A stretch of 64,000 nucleotides of DNA from Bacteroidales bacterium (GCA_016707785.1 JADJGZ010000002.1:124001-188000), one strand, 5' to 3'; shown: positions 45,616-54,431, numbered from the stretch's first letter. The notes: a model not told the origin generated them from the letters alone. Numbers and translations are program-made.

Positions 45616-46215
45616 ATGAAAAATAGCCTGGTAATTGGACTGCTAATGCTTGCAATTGTAATCACAACCAATAAATCCTTTTCCCAATCGAATAAAGTGA
45701 TTGACCCAGCATTCAATCTGACCATTCAACAAATTGTTTTGACCTCTGATAAGACTTTAGAGTTTGATTTATATCTGAAAAATTTAGATAAAAAACAGCC
45801 CTTTGAATTGGCATTATTACAAGCCTGTATACTTATCAATCCTGCATTTTATGAAGGGGGTGAGATCACTGTTTCACTGGTTGAAGGTAAATCGGACCTG
45901 AATGAAACTCAGAAACCCCAAGCGGTTATTTTTTCAAAGGAGACACATGCTATCAAACTTCCTTCCAGAACATTGAAACCCTATTCAAAAAATACAGGTG
46001 ATGACAAACTCAGGGGCACCATCATTTCTGATAAAGGTCAAGGCACTTTTGTCTGCAGAATCAAAATAAGCAATACAATAGCTTTTACAAAAGCACCGGT
46101 AAACCTGGCTTTTAATTTTTCGAAGCAGCCCTATCCTACCATGATATCCCGGTACATTGAAAACATGAATACTCCTTTAATCTGTAATGAACAAAATTGT
46201 ATCGTTAAGAAATAA
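45616..46215 (+). CDS. secreted protein homologous to the adhesin N-terminal domain
   Basis: 199 aa with signal peptide to about residue 24 (SFSQ). The mature part matches adhesin residues ~31-150 along its length: LEFDLYLKN with WEFDVVLQR, FELALLQACILINPAFYEGG with FKLAQFQMGINMNPAIIPSGG, ITVSLVEGKSDLNETQKP with INVSPVPGSSQLNASQQP, and FVCRIKISNTIAF with LTRIRVGCNLAF. It is thus a free-standing copy of that domain without repeats or sorting tail. The pattern (FDVxL, hydrophobic strand, NPA, GG) is reminiscent of cohesin-like beta-sandwiches, but this fold is a guess. It faces the C25 protease pair across a palindromic intergenic region. Confidence 0.8.
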   Translation: MKNSLVIGLLMLAIVITTNKSFSQSNKVIDPAFNLTIQQIVLTSDKTLEFDLYLKNLDKKQPFELALLQACILINPAFYEGGEITVSLVEGKSDLNETQKPQAVIFSKETHAIKLPSRTLKPYSKNTGDDKLRGTIISDKGQGTFVCRIKISNTIAFTKAPVNLAFNFSKQPYPTMISRYIENMNTPLICNEQNCIVKK

Positions 46216-46237
46216 TACTGCGAACAAGGTTATTTTC

Positions 46238-46254
46238 TTTATATTTTTTTTATA
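46238..46254 (+). promoter_or_regulatory. candidate KdpE-binding box upstream of kdp operon
   Basis: TTTATATTTTTTTTATA followed by CCC. The E. coli KdpE site as I recall it is TTTATACTTTTTTTACA followed by CCCC; the two differ only by two C-to-T changes. It lies 14 bp upstream of the -33 element, as expected for an OmpR-family activator site. Confidence 0.6.
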
Positions 46255-46268
46255 CCCTCACATTCTTA

Positions 46269-46304
46269 TTTGATAAAACACTTATTATTCCGGAAATAAT
46301 TTTG
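46269..46304 (+). promoter_or_regulatory. kdp operon promoter
   Basis: TAATTTTG at 46297-46304 matches TAnnTTTG. TTTG at 46269-46272 lies 24 bp upstream, longer than the usual 18-21, which suits a promoter that needs an activator. Confidence 0.5.
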
Positions 46305-46327
46305 CTTCATCAAAAAACGAAGCAAAA
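46300..46327 (+). promoter_or_regulatory. inverted repeat spanning the -7 element and the kdpF start
   Basis: TTTTGCTTC (46300-46308) and GAAGCAAAA (46319-46327) form a perfect 9-bp inverted repeat with a 10-nt spacer. It overlaps half of the -7 element and the A of the kdpF ATG. It could be an operator; as RNA, only part of the left arm would be transcribed from the predicted start. Confidence 0.45.
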
Positions 46328-46479
46328 TGAAAACCTTTATTGTCGCCCTATTTCTTACTTTGCTGGTAGCTACCGGCATTGAATCTGAATCTTCTTCCTC
46401 ATACATTCTTGCCTTGATATTGGCCATCTCTGTTTTGGCTTACCTGGTGTATAGTCTTGTTAAACCACAAAAATTCTGA
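46327..46479 (+). CDS. kdpF: KdpF, small subunit of the potassium-transporting ATPase
   Basis: 50 aa. The second half is one membrane segment ending in YLVYSLVKPQKF, the diagnostic KdpF tail (compare YLVYALI in E. coli). KdpF stabilises the KdpABC complex in the inner membrane. It is longer than E. coli KdpF (29 aa) because of a hydrophobic N-terminal extension (MKTFIVALFLTLLVATG). It is the first gene of the operon and sits 4 bp before the next small ORF. Confidence 0.85.
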   Translation: MKTFIVALFLTLLVATGIESESSSSYILALILAISVLAYLVYSLVKPQKF

Positions 46480-46483
46480 GAAA

Positions 46484-46633
46484 ATGATCCAGGCCTTAGG
46501 ATTATTTTTAGGTGTTTTCCTGGTCTTCGTGTTCAGTTACTTTATTGCCAGGTTCATTGAACTAGTCTTTCATATGGACCTTTCACTGAATCAGGATCAT
46601 TCAAAGATTTTAAATACAGATCAAGATGAATGA
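46484..46633 (+). CDS. 49-aa membrane protein between kdpF and kdpA, unknown
   Basis: 49 aa: one hydrophobic segment (LGLFLGVFLVFVFSYFIARF, residues 5-24) followed by a polar tail rich in Asp and Gln. It starts 4 bp after kdpF and its last codons overlap the kdpA ATG at 46626 in another frame, so it is embedded in the translationally coupled operon. It does not match KdpF. It may be an additional small subunit or a leader that couples translation to kdpA. Confidence 0.65.
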   Translation: MIQALGLFLGVFLVFVFSYFIARFIELVFHMDLSLNQDHSKILNTDQDE

Positions 46634-46871
46634 AATTTTTCAATTAGCAGTTTTCCTGGGGATCCTTACTTTGTTTACGCCTTTCCTCGGGGGATATATG
46701 GTAAAAGTTTACCAGGGAGAAAAACATTTTTTATTGCCCGTTTTAGGTTGGCTGGAAAAGCTGATCTATAAGGTTTGCAGCATAAATAAGGAAGCAGGGA
46801 TGAATTGGAAAACCTATGCTTATAGCCTGGTTCTATTTAATCTGTTGGGGGAGGTATCATTTTCACATTAA
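46626..46871 (+). CDS. kdpA: KdpA N-terminal fragment (frameshifted)
   Basis: 81 aa in frame, of which the first ~75 (MNEIFQLAVFLGILTLFTPFLGGYM ... TYAYSLVLFNLLG, in short segments) are the first part of KdpA, including the GYMVKVYQGE loop after the first membrane segment. After NLLG the frame runs to a stop. Adding one G to the G5 run at 46849-46853 restores reading into GGIIFTLMILQRYMPFNPQHLPG and joins it to the 46871-48310 frame. The joined protein would be about 560 aa, the normal KdpA length. Confidence 0.85.
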   Translation: MNEIFQLAVFLGILTLFTPFLGGYMVKVYQGEKHFLLPVLGWLEKLIYKVCSINKEAGMNWKTYAYSLVLFNLLGEVSFSH

Positions 46872-48310
46872 TGATCCTTCAACGATATATGCCCTTCAAT
46901 CCGCAGCATCTTCCCGGAGCATCATGGCATTTATCTATGAATACAGCCATAAGCTTTATGACAAATACCAACTGGCAATCCTACAGCGGAGAATCAACTC
47001 TTGGATATTTAACCCAAATGACTGGATTAACTGTTCAGAATTTTCTGAGTGCTGCCACCGGTATGGCAGTAATCATTGCCGTTTTAAGAGGATTAAAGGA
47101 AAAAGGTATCCGGAAATTGGGCAATTTCTGGGTTGATATGACGCGATCAGTTATATATATCCTTCTTCCCCTTTCCATCATACTCTCAATAGCACTTGTT
47201 AGCCAGGGTGTGGTACAAAATCTATCTTCCTACCATGAAATCTCAACCCTTGAAGGTGCTACCCAGGTAATACCGGCAGGCCCTGCTGCTTCACAAATTG
47301 CAATAAAACAACTAGGGACAAACGGGGGTGGGTTTTTCGGGACTAACTCAGCACATCCATTTGAAAACCCGACACCTTTTAGTAACTTCCTTCAATTATT
47401 ATCGATCCTTCTTATACCTGCAGCCCTCACTTTTACTTATGGCAAATTAGCCGGTTCCAGCCGTCAGGGGTGGACGATCTTCATTGTAATGTTAATACTC
47501 TTTACAGCAGGCTGGGTGATTTCATATGTTGCAGAAATGGGAACTTATTCCCAGCTGGGAAATTTGTTAAATATGGAGGGTAAAGAAACCCGGCTGGGCA
47601 TTGGTAACAGTGTTCTTTGGTCTGTTTCGACAACAGCAGCATCAAGTGGCTCAGTGAATTCCATGCATGATAGCCTTTCACCCCTATCCGGACTTATTGC
47701 AATATTTAATATCATGCTGGGAGAGGTGATTTTTGGTGGTGTAGGGGCCGGTCTGTATGGAATGTTGATTTTTATTATCCTGACAGTCTTTATTGCCGGA
47801 TTAATGGTAGGAAGAACCCCTGAATACCTGGGTAAAAAAATTGAGGCTTTTGAAGTGAAAATGGCCATTCTTGCTGTTCTTGCACCCTGTGTTGTCATAT
47901 TAGTATTTTCCGGAATTGCCAGCATTCTTCCCATCGGGACTTCCAGTCTGAATAACCAGGGGCCTCATGGACTCAGTCAGATCCTTTATGCATTTAGTTC
48001 CGGTGCCGGCAATAATGGCAGTGCATTTGCCGGACTAAATACAAATACTCCATTTTATAATATTTTACTAAGCATTGCCATGGTTATAGGCCGGTTTGGA
48101 ATCATTATTCCTGTGCTCGCAATAGCTGGTAGCATGTCCATAAAAAAAATAACCCCCATTTCTTCCGGTACTTTCAGAACCGATAACTGGCTTTTCGGAG
48201 TGCTGCTGATCTCTGTAATACTCGTAATCGGGGGACTTACATTTTTCCCGGCTTTAACATTGGGGCCTATCTCTGAACACCTGCTGATGAAACTGGGTAT
48301 TGGATTTTAA
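46871..48310 (+). CDS. kdpA: KdpA, potassium-binding channel subunit (main part, after frameshift)
   Basis: 479 aa with the KdpA selectivity-filter signatures: NPQHLPGASWHLSMNTAISF, SFMTNTNWQSYSGE near 29, QLGTNGGGFFGTNSAHPFENP near 147, STTAASSGSVNSMHD near 253 and YAFSSGAGNNGSAFAGL near 378. KdpA carries K+ across the inner membrane in the KdpFABC pump, fed by KdpB ATP hydrolysis. The ATG at 46871 is an internal Met of the intact protein, so translation from it alone would lack the first membrane segments. The stop overlaps the kdpB ATG (TAATG). Confidence 0.92.
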   Translation: MILQRYMPFNPQHLPGASWHLSMNTAISFMTNTNWQSYSGESTLGYLTQMTGLTVQNFLSAATGMAVIIAVLRGLKEKGIRKLGNFWVDMTRSVIYILLPLSIILSIALVSQGVVQNLSSYHEISTLEGATQVIPAGPAASQIAIKQLGTNGGGFFGTNSAHPFENPTPFSNFLQLLSILLIPAALTFTYGKLAGSSRQGWTIFIVMLILFTAGWVISYVAEMGTYSQLGNLLNMEGKETRLGIGNSVLWSVSTTAASSGSVNSMHDSLSPLSGLIAIFNIMLGEVIFGGVGAGLYGMLIFIILTVFIAGLMVGRTPEYLGKKIEAFEVKMAILAVLAPCVVILVFSGIASILPIGTSSLNNQGPHGLSQILYAFSSGAGNNGSAFAGLNTNTPFYNILLSIAMVIGRFGIIIPVLAIAGSMSIKKITPISSGTFRTDNWLFGVLLISVILVIGGLTFFPALTLGPISEHLLMKLGIGF

Positions 48311-50403
48311 TGATGAAAAAAATGATGAAAGAAAATAAAAATAATGTTTTTACCGGGAAGCTACTCCTGAATGCCACTAAGGATGCACTTATTAAACTAA
48401 ACCCTTTTACCCTGATCAAAAACCCGGTTATTTTTATTGTTGAAGCCGGGGCAATCCTGACTACCATTTTAGTATTCCGGGAAATGGCTGAGGGGACTTA
48501 CCAGGCATTTAACCTTCAGGTTGCAATATGGTTGTGGTTTACAGTCTTCTTTGCCAATTTCTCTGAAGCCATTGCTGAAGGACGAGGTAAAGCACAAGCA
48601 GAATCCCTGAGAAAAAACCAGATTGAAACGAAGGCAAATCGTTTGGTAAATGGAATTATTGAAGTAATCCAGGCTACAAAACTCAAAAAAGGAGATATTG
48701 TGGTTTGCGAAGCTGGTGATATAATTCCGGCTGATGGTGAAGTAACTGAAGGTGTTGCCAGCGTTGATGAATCAGCAATTACCGGCGAATCAGCGCCGGT
48801 AATCCGTGAGAGTGGTGGTGACAGAAGCGCAGTAACCGGCGGCACAAAAGTCATCAGCGACCGTATTATTATCAGGGTAACATCTGATCCCGGTGATTCA
48901 TTCCTGGATCGAATGATTGCCCTGGTCGAAGGAGCAAGCAGGCAAAAAACTCCGAATGAAATCGCCCTGACAATTCTGCTTTCTGGTCTGACCATCATTT
49001 TTCTTCTTGCCATCGTTACTTTGCCCATGTATTTTCAATACAGCCTTGATGCTTCCGGTGATCCATCAGGAAAGAACCTGTCTTTGCCTATTTTAATCTC
49101 TTTATTGGTTTGCCTCATCCCTACGACCATTGGTGGGCTTTTAAGTGCCATCGGCATTAGTGGAATGGACCGCCTGTTGAAAAAAAATGTGATTGCAACG
49201 AGTGGCAAAGCCATTGAGGCTGCAGGTGATGTAGATGTATTGTTACTGGATAAAACCGGTACCATCACTCTGGGTAATCGAATGGCAACAGACTTTATTC
49301 CTGCTGAAGGAATAAGTATTGAAGAACTTGCCGATGCAGCTCAATTAGCCTCCCTGGCTGATGAAACACCCGAGGGACGGTCAATTGTAGTACTGGCAAA
49401 AGAAATGTTTAACCTGAGAGGGAGGGATATACATGATCAATTAATGGAATTTATTCCATTTGCCGCACAAACCCGAATGAGTGGTGTAGATATTAAAGAT
49501 GAAAACGGGCAGGTTCGCTCCATTCGTAAGGGAGCAGCTGAAAGTATAAGAAAATTTGTAGAAGACAGGAATGGATATTTCCCTGAGAAATCAGGGGAAA
49601 CTATTAATGATCTTTCAAAAAAAGGAGCAACACCTTTAGTTGTCGCTGAAAACAATAGAGTACTTGGTGTAATTCATCTGAAGGATATAGTAAAAGGTGG
49701 AATCCGACAGCGATTTGCTCAACTCCGTACAATGGGAATCAGAACTATTATGATCACAGGTGATAATCCATTGACGGCAGCAGCAATTGCCGCTGAAGCA
49801 GGGGTGGATGATTTTCTTGCAGAAGCACGGCCGGAAGATAAATTAACACGGATCCGATTGGAACAATCAAAAGGCCATCTGGTAGGAATGATTGGAGACG
49901 GAACAAATGATGCCCCTGCCCTGGCCCAGGCTGATGTCGGAATAGCTATGAATTCAGGGACACAAGCCGCACGGGAAGCAGGAAACATGGTTGATCTGGA
50001 TAGTAATCCAACGAAACTTATTGAAGTAGTAGAAACAGGAAAACAACTCCTGATGACCCGCGGAGCCCTGACAACCTTCAGTATAGCAAATGATATTGCC
50101 AAGTATTTCGCAATTATTCCGGCTATTGCGGTAACCCTTTATGCTGGACGGACTGGCCAGGGACCTCTCTCTGCACTAAACATCATGCAATTGAATTCTC
50201 CTGAATCAGCCATCCTGAGTGCGGTAATATTCAATGCTTTAATTATCATCCTATTAATTCCACTTGCTATAAAAGGAGTAAAATACCGGGCTTTGCCGGC
50301 AAAATCAATTCTCACAAGAAACCTTTTTATCTATGGCCTGGGAGGTTTGTTAGCCCCATTTATCGGAATAAAAATGATTGACCTGATTATTAACCTGATT
50401 TAG
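48310..50403 (+). CDS. kdpB: KdpB, catalytic ATPase subunit
   Basis: 697 aa P-type ATPase (type IA). Key motifs: VDESAITGESAPV (TGES actuator loop, near 155-167), LLLDKTGTITLGNRMA with phosphorylated Asp314, ADETPEGRSIVVLAK near 350, and MIGDGTNDAPALAQADVGIAMNSGTQAA near 520. Membrane segments flank the actuator and follow the catalytic domains. It couples ATP hydrolysis to K+ movement through KdpA. Its ATG overlaps the kdpA stop by one base; kdpC follows after 9 bp. Intact and of normal length. Confidence 0.97.
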   Translation: MMKKMMKENKNNVFTGKLLLNATKDALIKLNPFTLIKNPVIFIVEAGAILTTILVFREMAEGTYQAFNLQVAIWLWFTVFFANFSEAIAEGRGKAQAESLRKNQIETKANRLVNGIIEVIQATKLKKGDIVVCEAGDIIPADGEVTEGVASVDESAITGESAPVIRESGGDRSAVTGGTKVISDRIIIRVTSDPGDSFLDRMIALVEGASRQKTPNEIALTILLSGLTIIFLLAIVTLPMYFQYSLDASGDPSGKNLSLPILISLLVCLIPTTIGGLLSAIGISGMDRLLKKNVIATSGKAIEAAGDVDVLLLDKTGTITLGNRMATDFIPAEGISIEELADAAQLASLADETPEGRSIVVLAKEMFNLRGRDIHDQLMEFIPFAAQTRMSGVDIKDENGQVRSIRKGAAESIRKFVEDRNGYFPEKSGETINDLSKKGATPLVVAENNRVLGVIHLKDIVKGGIRQRFAQLRTMGIRTIMITGDNPLTAAAIAAEAGVDDFLAEARPEDKLTRIRLEQSKGHLVGMIGDGTNDAPALAQADVGIAMNSGTQAAREAGNMVDLDSNPTKLIEVVETGKQLLMTRGALTTFSIANDIAKYFAIIPAIAVTLYAGRTGQGPLSALNIMQLNSPESAILSAVIFNALIIILLIPLAIKGVKYRALPAKSILTRNLFIYGLGGLLAPFIGIKMIDLIINLI

Positions 50404-50412
50404 TTTTCTGCC

Positions 50413-50982
50413 ATGAAAAATCTAATAACAGCACTTAAGATACTAACCCTTTTCACAGTCCTGACGGGACTCATTTACCCCCTCTTTATTACTGCTGTAG
50501 CACAATGGATATTCCCGGGGAAAGCCAACGGCAGCCTTGTAAGCAGTCATGGCAAAGTAATCGGATCCCGGTTAATCGGACAGGCATTCAATGATTCCAT
50601 TTACTTTCATTCCAGGCCATCAGCAACAAATTACGGCACCCTTCCTTCGGGTGCTTCCAACTTAAGCCCAACCAGTGTTCAACTTGCAAAACTCAGGGAA
50701 GAAAGAAAACAGGCATTTATTTCATTGAATCATTTAAAAGAAGAAACATCATTGCCCTCAGAAATGCTGTTTGCTTCAGCTAGCGGGCTTGATCCGCACA
50801 TTTCAAAGGAATCGGCATTTTTACAAGCAGGAAGAATTACAAAAGCGCGTTCATTTGATCCGCAAAAGACTGAGCAACTATTGAAATTAATCGATTCACT
50901 GGTGGAAGGTCCACAATTTATCCTGTCAGATTCGGAAAGGATCAATGTATTAATATTAAATTTAGAACTTGATAAACTCTGA
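50413..50982 (+). CDS. kdpC: KdpC subunit
   Basis: 189 aa with one N-terminal membrane segment (ILTLFTVLTGLIYPLFITAVAQWIF, ~10-34) and the family motifs GSRLIGQAFND, YFHSRPSATNYGT, LPSGASNLSPTS and the LFASASGLDPHIS motif near 120. KdpC stabilises the KdpFABC complex and supports ATP binding by KdpB. Its stop overlaps the kdpD start (TGATG). Length matches the family. Confidence 0.95.
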   Translation: MKNLITALKILTLFTVLTGLIYPLFITAVAQWIFPGKANGSLVSSHGKVIGSRLIGQAFNDSIYFHSRPSATNYGTLPSGASNLSPTSVQLAKLREERKQAFISLNHLKEETSLPSEMLFASASGLDPHISKESAFLQAGRITKARSFDPQKTEQLLKLIDSLVEGPQFILSDSERINVLILNLELDKL

Positions 50983-53657
50983 TGATTGTGCCCGAAGGAA
51001 TGAGACCGGACCCTGATGAACTTCTTGCTTCCATCAGGCTTGAAGAAGAGCGAAGCAAGAGAGGGAAATTAAAAGTATTTTTCGGTATGTGTGCCGGGGC
51101 AGGTAAGACCTATTCCATGCTTAAAGCAGCACAGGTGGAAAAATCCAAAGGAACAGATATTATCATCGGGTATATTGAAACACATCAACGAAAGGAAACC
51201 TCTGATCTCACGCTTGGTTTAGAAGAGATACCCCGGCTCCGGGTTGAATACAAGGGAACCACGTTACCTGAACCAGATATTGATGCCATCATTAAAAGAA
51301 ATCCGAGGATTGTTCTTCTGGATGAACTGGCTCATACCAATGCCCCTGGCAGCCGTCATTTGAAACGTTACATGGATGTACTGGACATCCTTGATAATGG
51401 GATTGATGTCTATACTACTCTAAACGTCCAGCATCTTGAAAGCCGCTCTGATACTGTCGCTCAGATCACAGGAATCATTGTAAGGGAAACCATTCCGGAT
51501 GAAATATTAGAGAATGCAGATGATATTGAACTGGTTGATTTAACACCTGATGAAATTCTTCAACGTCTGCACGAAGGGAAAGTATATGCTCCTGAACAAT
51601 CCCGTGAAGCCATCCGTAATTTCTTTAGAAAAGGAAATATTACTGCTTTAAGGGAGATGGCGCTCAGAATCGTGGCTGATCGTGTCGATCTTCAATTAAG
51701 GCAATATATGCAGCAAAAACGAATTTCCGGTCCCTGGAAATCGGGCCTTCGTCTGCTTGCAATTGTTGATCATACCAGTCAATCGGCCAACTTACTCCGA
51801 TGGGCAAAGAATCTATCTACTACTATGGGGGCAAGTCTCCTGGCATTATATGTACAACCTGCCCATAAACTATCAAAAGATCAACAGGACAAATTATCAA
51901 GGAATATCACCCTGGCCAAGCAATTGACGGCAGAAATAGTAACCACTTCCGGGTTAGACTATGTAAAAGCAGTGCTCAATATAGCACGTAAAGAAAATAT
52001 CTCGCATATCATTATTGCAAAACCTCGCAGGACAAATATATTATCCATGTTCCGACTGGGTAATTATGTGAACCAGTTGATACAACATAGCGGAAATATT
52101 GATGTGTATGTAATGGGATCAAACATTTCGAATGATCAGAAACATCATAATTACAGCTCTTTACCTTCATTCTCCTCCGGAGTTGCCCAATACCTGCTTT
52201 CAGGGATCATAACCATTTCAACGGCCCTGGTTTTTTATCCATTTAAGGAGTTTATTGGTTACCAGGTAGTTTCATTTGCTATGCTCTTCATGATCTCTGC
52301 ACTGGCTATCTTCTATGGAATTGGTCCCATTCTGCTTTCAGCATTTTTTTGTGCAGTCCTATGGAACTATTTATTTATTCCACCGGAATTTACATTACAT
52401 ATCAGTAAAGCCGAGGATGTTCTGATGCTTGGAATGTTTTTTATCATAGCCTTACTGAATGGCGTTCTCACAACCCGGGTGCGCAAACAGGAGCGTCTTA
52501 GCAGGGAAAGGGAAGAAAGAACCAATGCATTATATCGATTAACAAAGGAGCTATCCTTAGCTTCGGGGATTGAGGAGGTTCTCAAAGTTTCTATTGACGG
52601 CATCAGGAAAGCATTCAAAATGGAAAGTGCTATCCTCTTACCCGGGACAAACAATGACCTCAAAAAAGAAGTTACTCATGAAACGAGTCTTCAACTTAAC
52701 GACTCCGACTGGAGTATTGCTTCTTGGGTATTTTTCCATTCAGGAAAGGCTGGAAAATATACCGATACTCTACCCTCCTCTCCATATACCTTTTATGCTC
52801 TGAAAGGCAATAAACTAAGACCCGGGGTAATCGCACTAAAACTGGAACGAGCCTTGACCGGGGATGAAGATTTATTCTGGATGGCTTACAAGACACAGGT
52901 TTCCAATGCACTTGAACGAGAATTTCTCAATGAACTTGCCCGCAAAGCCTCTATCCTGAATGAATCAGAAAAACTCTACAAAACACTGTTTAATTCAATA
53001 TCCCATGAATTACGGATTCCGGTGGCAACCATTATGGGTGCATCCGATACTTTACTATCCCTGGATCTTGATAAAAAATCATATCAACAACTTTGTACTG
53101 AGATATTTACAGCTTCTGAACGGCTGAACCGATTGATCGAAAATCTACTGAATATGTCGCGTTTGGAATCAGATCGAATCAAAGCACATTCTGACTGGCA
53201 CGATGTTACCGACCTGGCAAATAAGGTCGTAAAATCACTGCATAATGAATTACTCAATTTTAATACAGAGATCATCATTCCTACCAATATGCCCCTGGTA
53301 AAAATTGATTTCGGATTAATGGAGCAGGTATTATATAACCTTTTAATCAATGCAACTCAATACGCACCGGTTAAAACAACGATCAGGATTAAAATGCATT
53401 ACGATTCCGGATTCTTCTACCTCGAAGTGATGGATCGGGGACCAGGATTTCCGAAAGATGCCATACCCTATGTGTTTAATAAATTCTACAGGGCTGAAGG
53501 TACTATCCCCGGTGGTACCGGACTGGGTTTATCCATCGTAAAAGGATTTGTTGAAGCAATGGATGGTACTGTCAAAGTTGAAAACAGAGCAAATGGCGGA
53601 GCCAGGATCACTGTTAAAATTCCTACTGATACACCTAACCTGGGATTTATTGAATAA
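50982..53657 (+). CDS. kdpD: KdpD, turgor/K+ sensor histidine kinase
   Basis: 891 aa. N-terminal KdpD domain with Walker A GMCAGAGKT (35-43) and LLDELAHTNAPGSRHLKRYMD near 109, then a universal stress protein-like domain (~250-380), four membrane segments (~400-495), a GAF-like region (~510-660), HisKA with phospho-acceptor His675 in NSISHELRIP, and HATPase with NLLINATQYAP, DRGPGFP and GGTGLGLSIV. It phosphorylates KdpE under K+ limitation. Full domain set, similar to E. coli KdpD. It overlaps kdpC and is followed 9 bp later by kdpE. Confidence 0.96.
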   Translation: MIVPEGMRPDPDELLASIRLEEERSKRGKLKVFFGMCAGAGKTYSMLKAAQVEKSKGTDIIIGYIETHQRKETSDLTLGLEEIPRLRVEYKGTTLPEPDIDAIIKRNPRIVLLDELAHTNAPGSRHLKRYMDVLDILDNGIDVYTTLNVQHLESRSDTVAQITGIIVRETIPDEILENADDIELVDLTPDEILQRLHEGKVYAPEQSREAIRNFFRKGNITALREMALRIVADRVDLQLRQYMQQKRISGPWKSGLRLLAIVDHTSQSANLLRWAKNLSTTMGASLLALYVQPAHKLSKDQQDKLSRNITLAKQLTAEIVTTSGLDYVKAVLNIARKENISHIIIAKPRRTNILSMFRLGNYVNQLIQHSGNIDVYVMGSNISNDQKHHNYSSLPSFSSGVAQYLLSGIITISTALVFYPFKEFIGYQVVSFAMLFMISALAIFYGIGPILLSAFFCAVLWNYLFIPPEFTLHISKAEDVLMLGMFFIIALLNGVLTTRVRKQERLSREREERTNALYRLTKELSLASGIEEVLKVSIDGIRKAFKMESAILLPGTNNDLKKEVTHETSLQLNDSDWSIASWVFFHSGKAGKYTDTLPSSPYTFYALKGNKLRPGVIALKLERALTGDEDLFWMAYKTQVSNALEREFLNELARKASILNESEKLYKTLFNSISHELRIPVATIMGASDTLLSLDLDKKSYQQLCTEIFTASERLNRLIENLLNMSRLESDRIKAHSDWHDVTDLANKVVKSLHNELLNFNTEIIIPTNMPLVKIDFGLMEQVLYNLLINATQYAPVKTTIRIKMHYDSGFFYLEVMDRGPGFPKDAIPYVFNKFYRAEGTIPGGTGLGLSIVKGFVEAMDGTVKVENRANGGARITVKIPTDTPNLGFIE

Positions 53658-53666
53658 TTTTGAGTG

Positions 53667-54353
53667 ATGAACCATGAAAATACGATATTGGTTATTGATG
53701 ATGAAATCCAAATCAGGAGACTTTTAGATATTACTCTTTCTGCAAACCACTATAATATTATTGTAGCCACTAATGGAAAAGAAGGGATGGTTGCAGCAGC
53801 CACCTATAATCCATCCTTGATCTTACTCGACCTGGGGCTTCCCGATGAAGATGGCCAATCTGTGCTTATAAGGCTTAAAGAATGGTTTAAGAACCCAATT
53901 ATTATTCTCTCAGTAAGAAACTCAGAAGCAGATATTGTTCAGGCATTAGATAATGGAGCCATTGACTATTTGTCCAAACCGTTTCGAACCGGAGAATTGC
54001 TTGCCCGGATACGTTCCGCCTTCCGGATGTTAAATGATCATGAGGATTCAGGTGCAATACTCACAATTAGGGATCTGAATTTTGATATGAATGCACATAT
54101 CATCAAAAAAAATAATGAAATTCTGAAGCTAACTTCTACTGAATACGCTTTGCTAACCCTGTTGGCGAAAAATTCCGGAAAAGTTTTGACACATCAGTTT
54201 ATCCTTAAAGAAGTCTGGGGATATGGTTACCTTGAGCAAACCCAATATCTGCGTGTTTATATCGCGCAATTAAGGAAAAAAATTGAAGATAACCCTTCTC
54301 AGCCCATATACATCATTACTGAATCAGGGATAGGATACAGATTTCAGGAGTAA
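53667..54353 (+). CDS. kdpE: KdpE, OmpR-family response regulator
   Basis: 228 aa from ATG 53667 (a GTG lies three bases upstream). Receiver domain with the acidic pair DDE near 11-13, phospho-acceptor Asp55 in LILLDLGLPDEDG, and Lys in DYLSKPF near 103. The C-terminal winged helix has LTSTEYALLTLLAKNSGKVLT, WGYGYLEQTQYLRVYIAQLRKKIE and ESGIGYRF. Activates the kdp operon, probably through the T-rich box at 46238. It closes the kdp operon; the 274 bp after it begin a new unit. Confidence 0.95.
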   Translation: MNHENTILVIDDEIQIRRLLDITLSANHYNIIVATNGKEGMVAAATYNPSLILLDLGLPDEDGQSVLIRLKEWFKNPIIILSVRNSEADIVQALDNGAIDYLSKPFRTGELLARIRSAFRMLNDHEDSGAILTIRDLNFDMNAHIIKKNNEILKLTSTEYALLTLLAKNSGKVLTHQFILKEVWGYGYLEQTQYLRVYIAQLRKKIEDNPSQPIYIITESGIGYRFQE

Positions 54354-54431
54354 TTATTCGGTATAATTATTAATTCCAGCTTAAGAAAACCTCACTCCTA
54401 GTTCTAAAAGAGGCTATATATTTATAAGATG

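Noticed and set aside
54351..54369. AT-only inverted repeat at the kdpE stop as a terminator
   Set aside because: Seven A/T pairs with no GC and no T-run give little stability.
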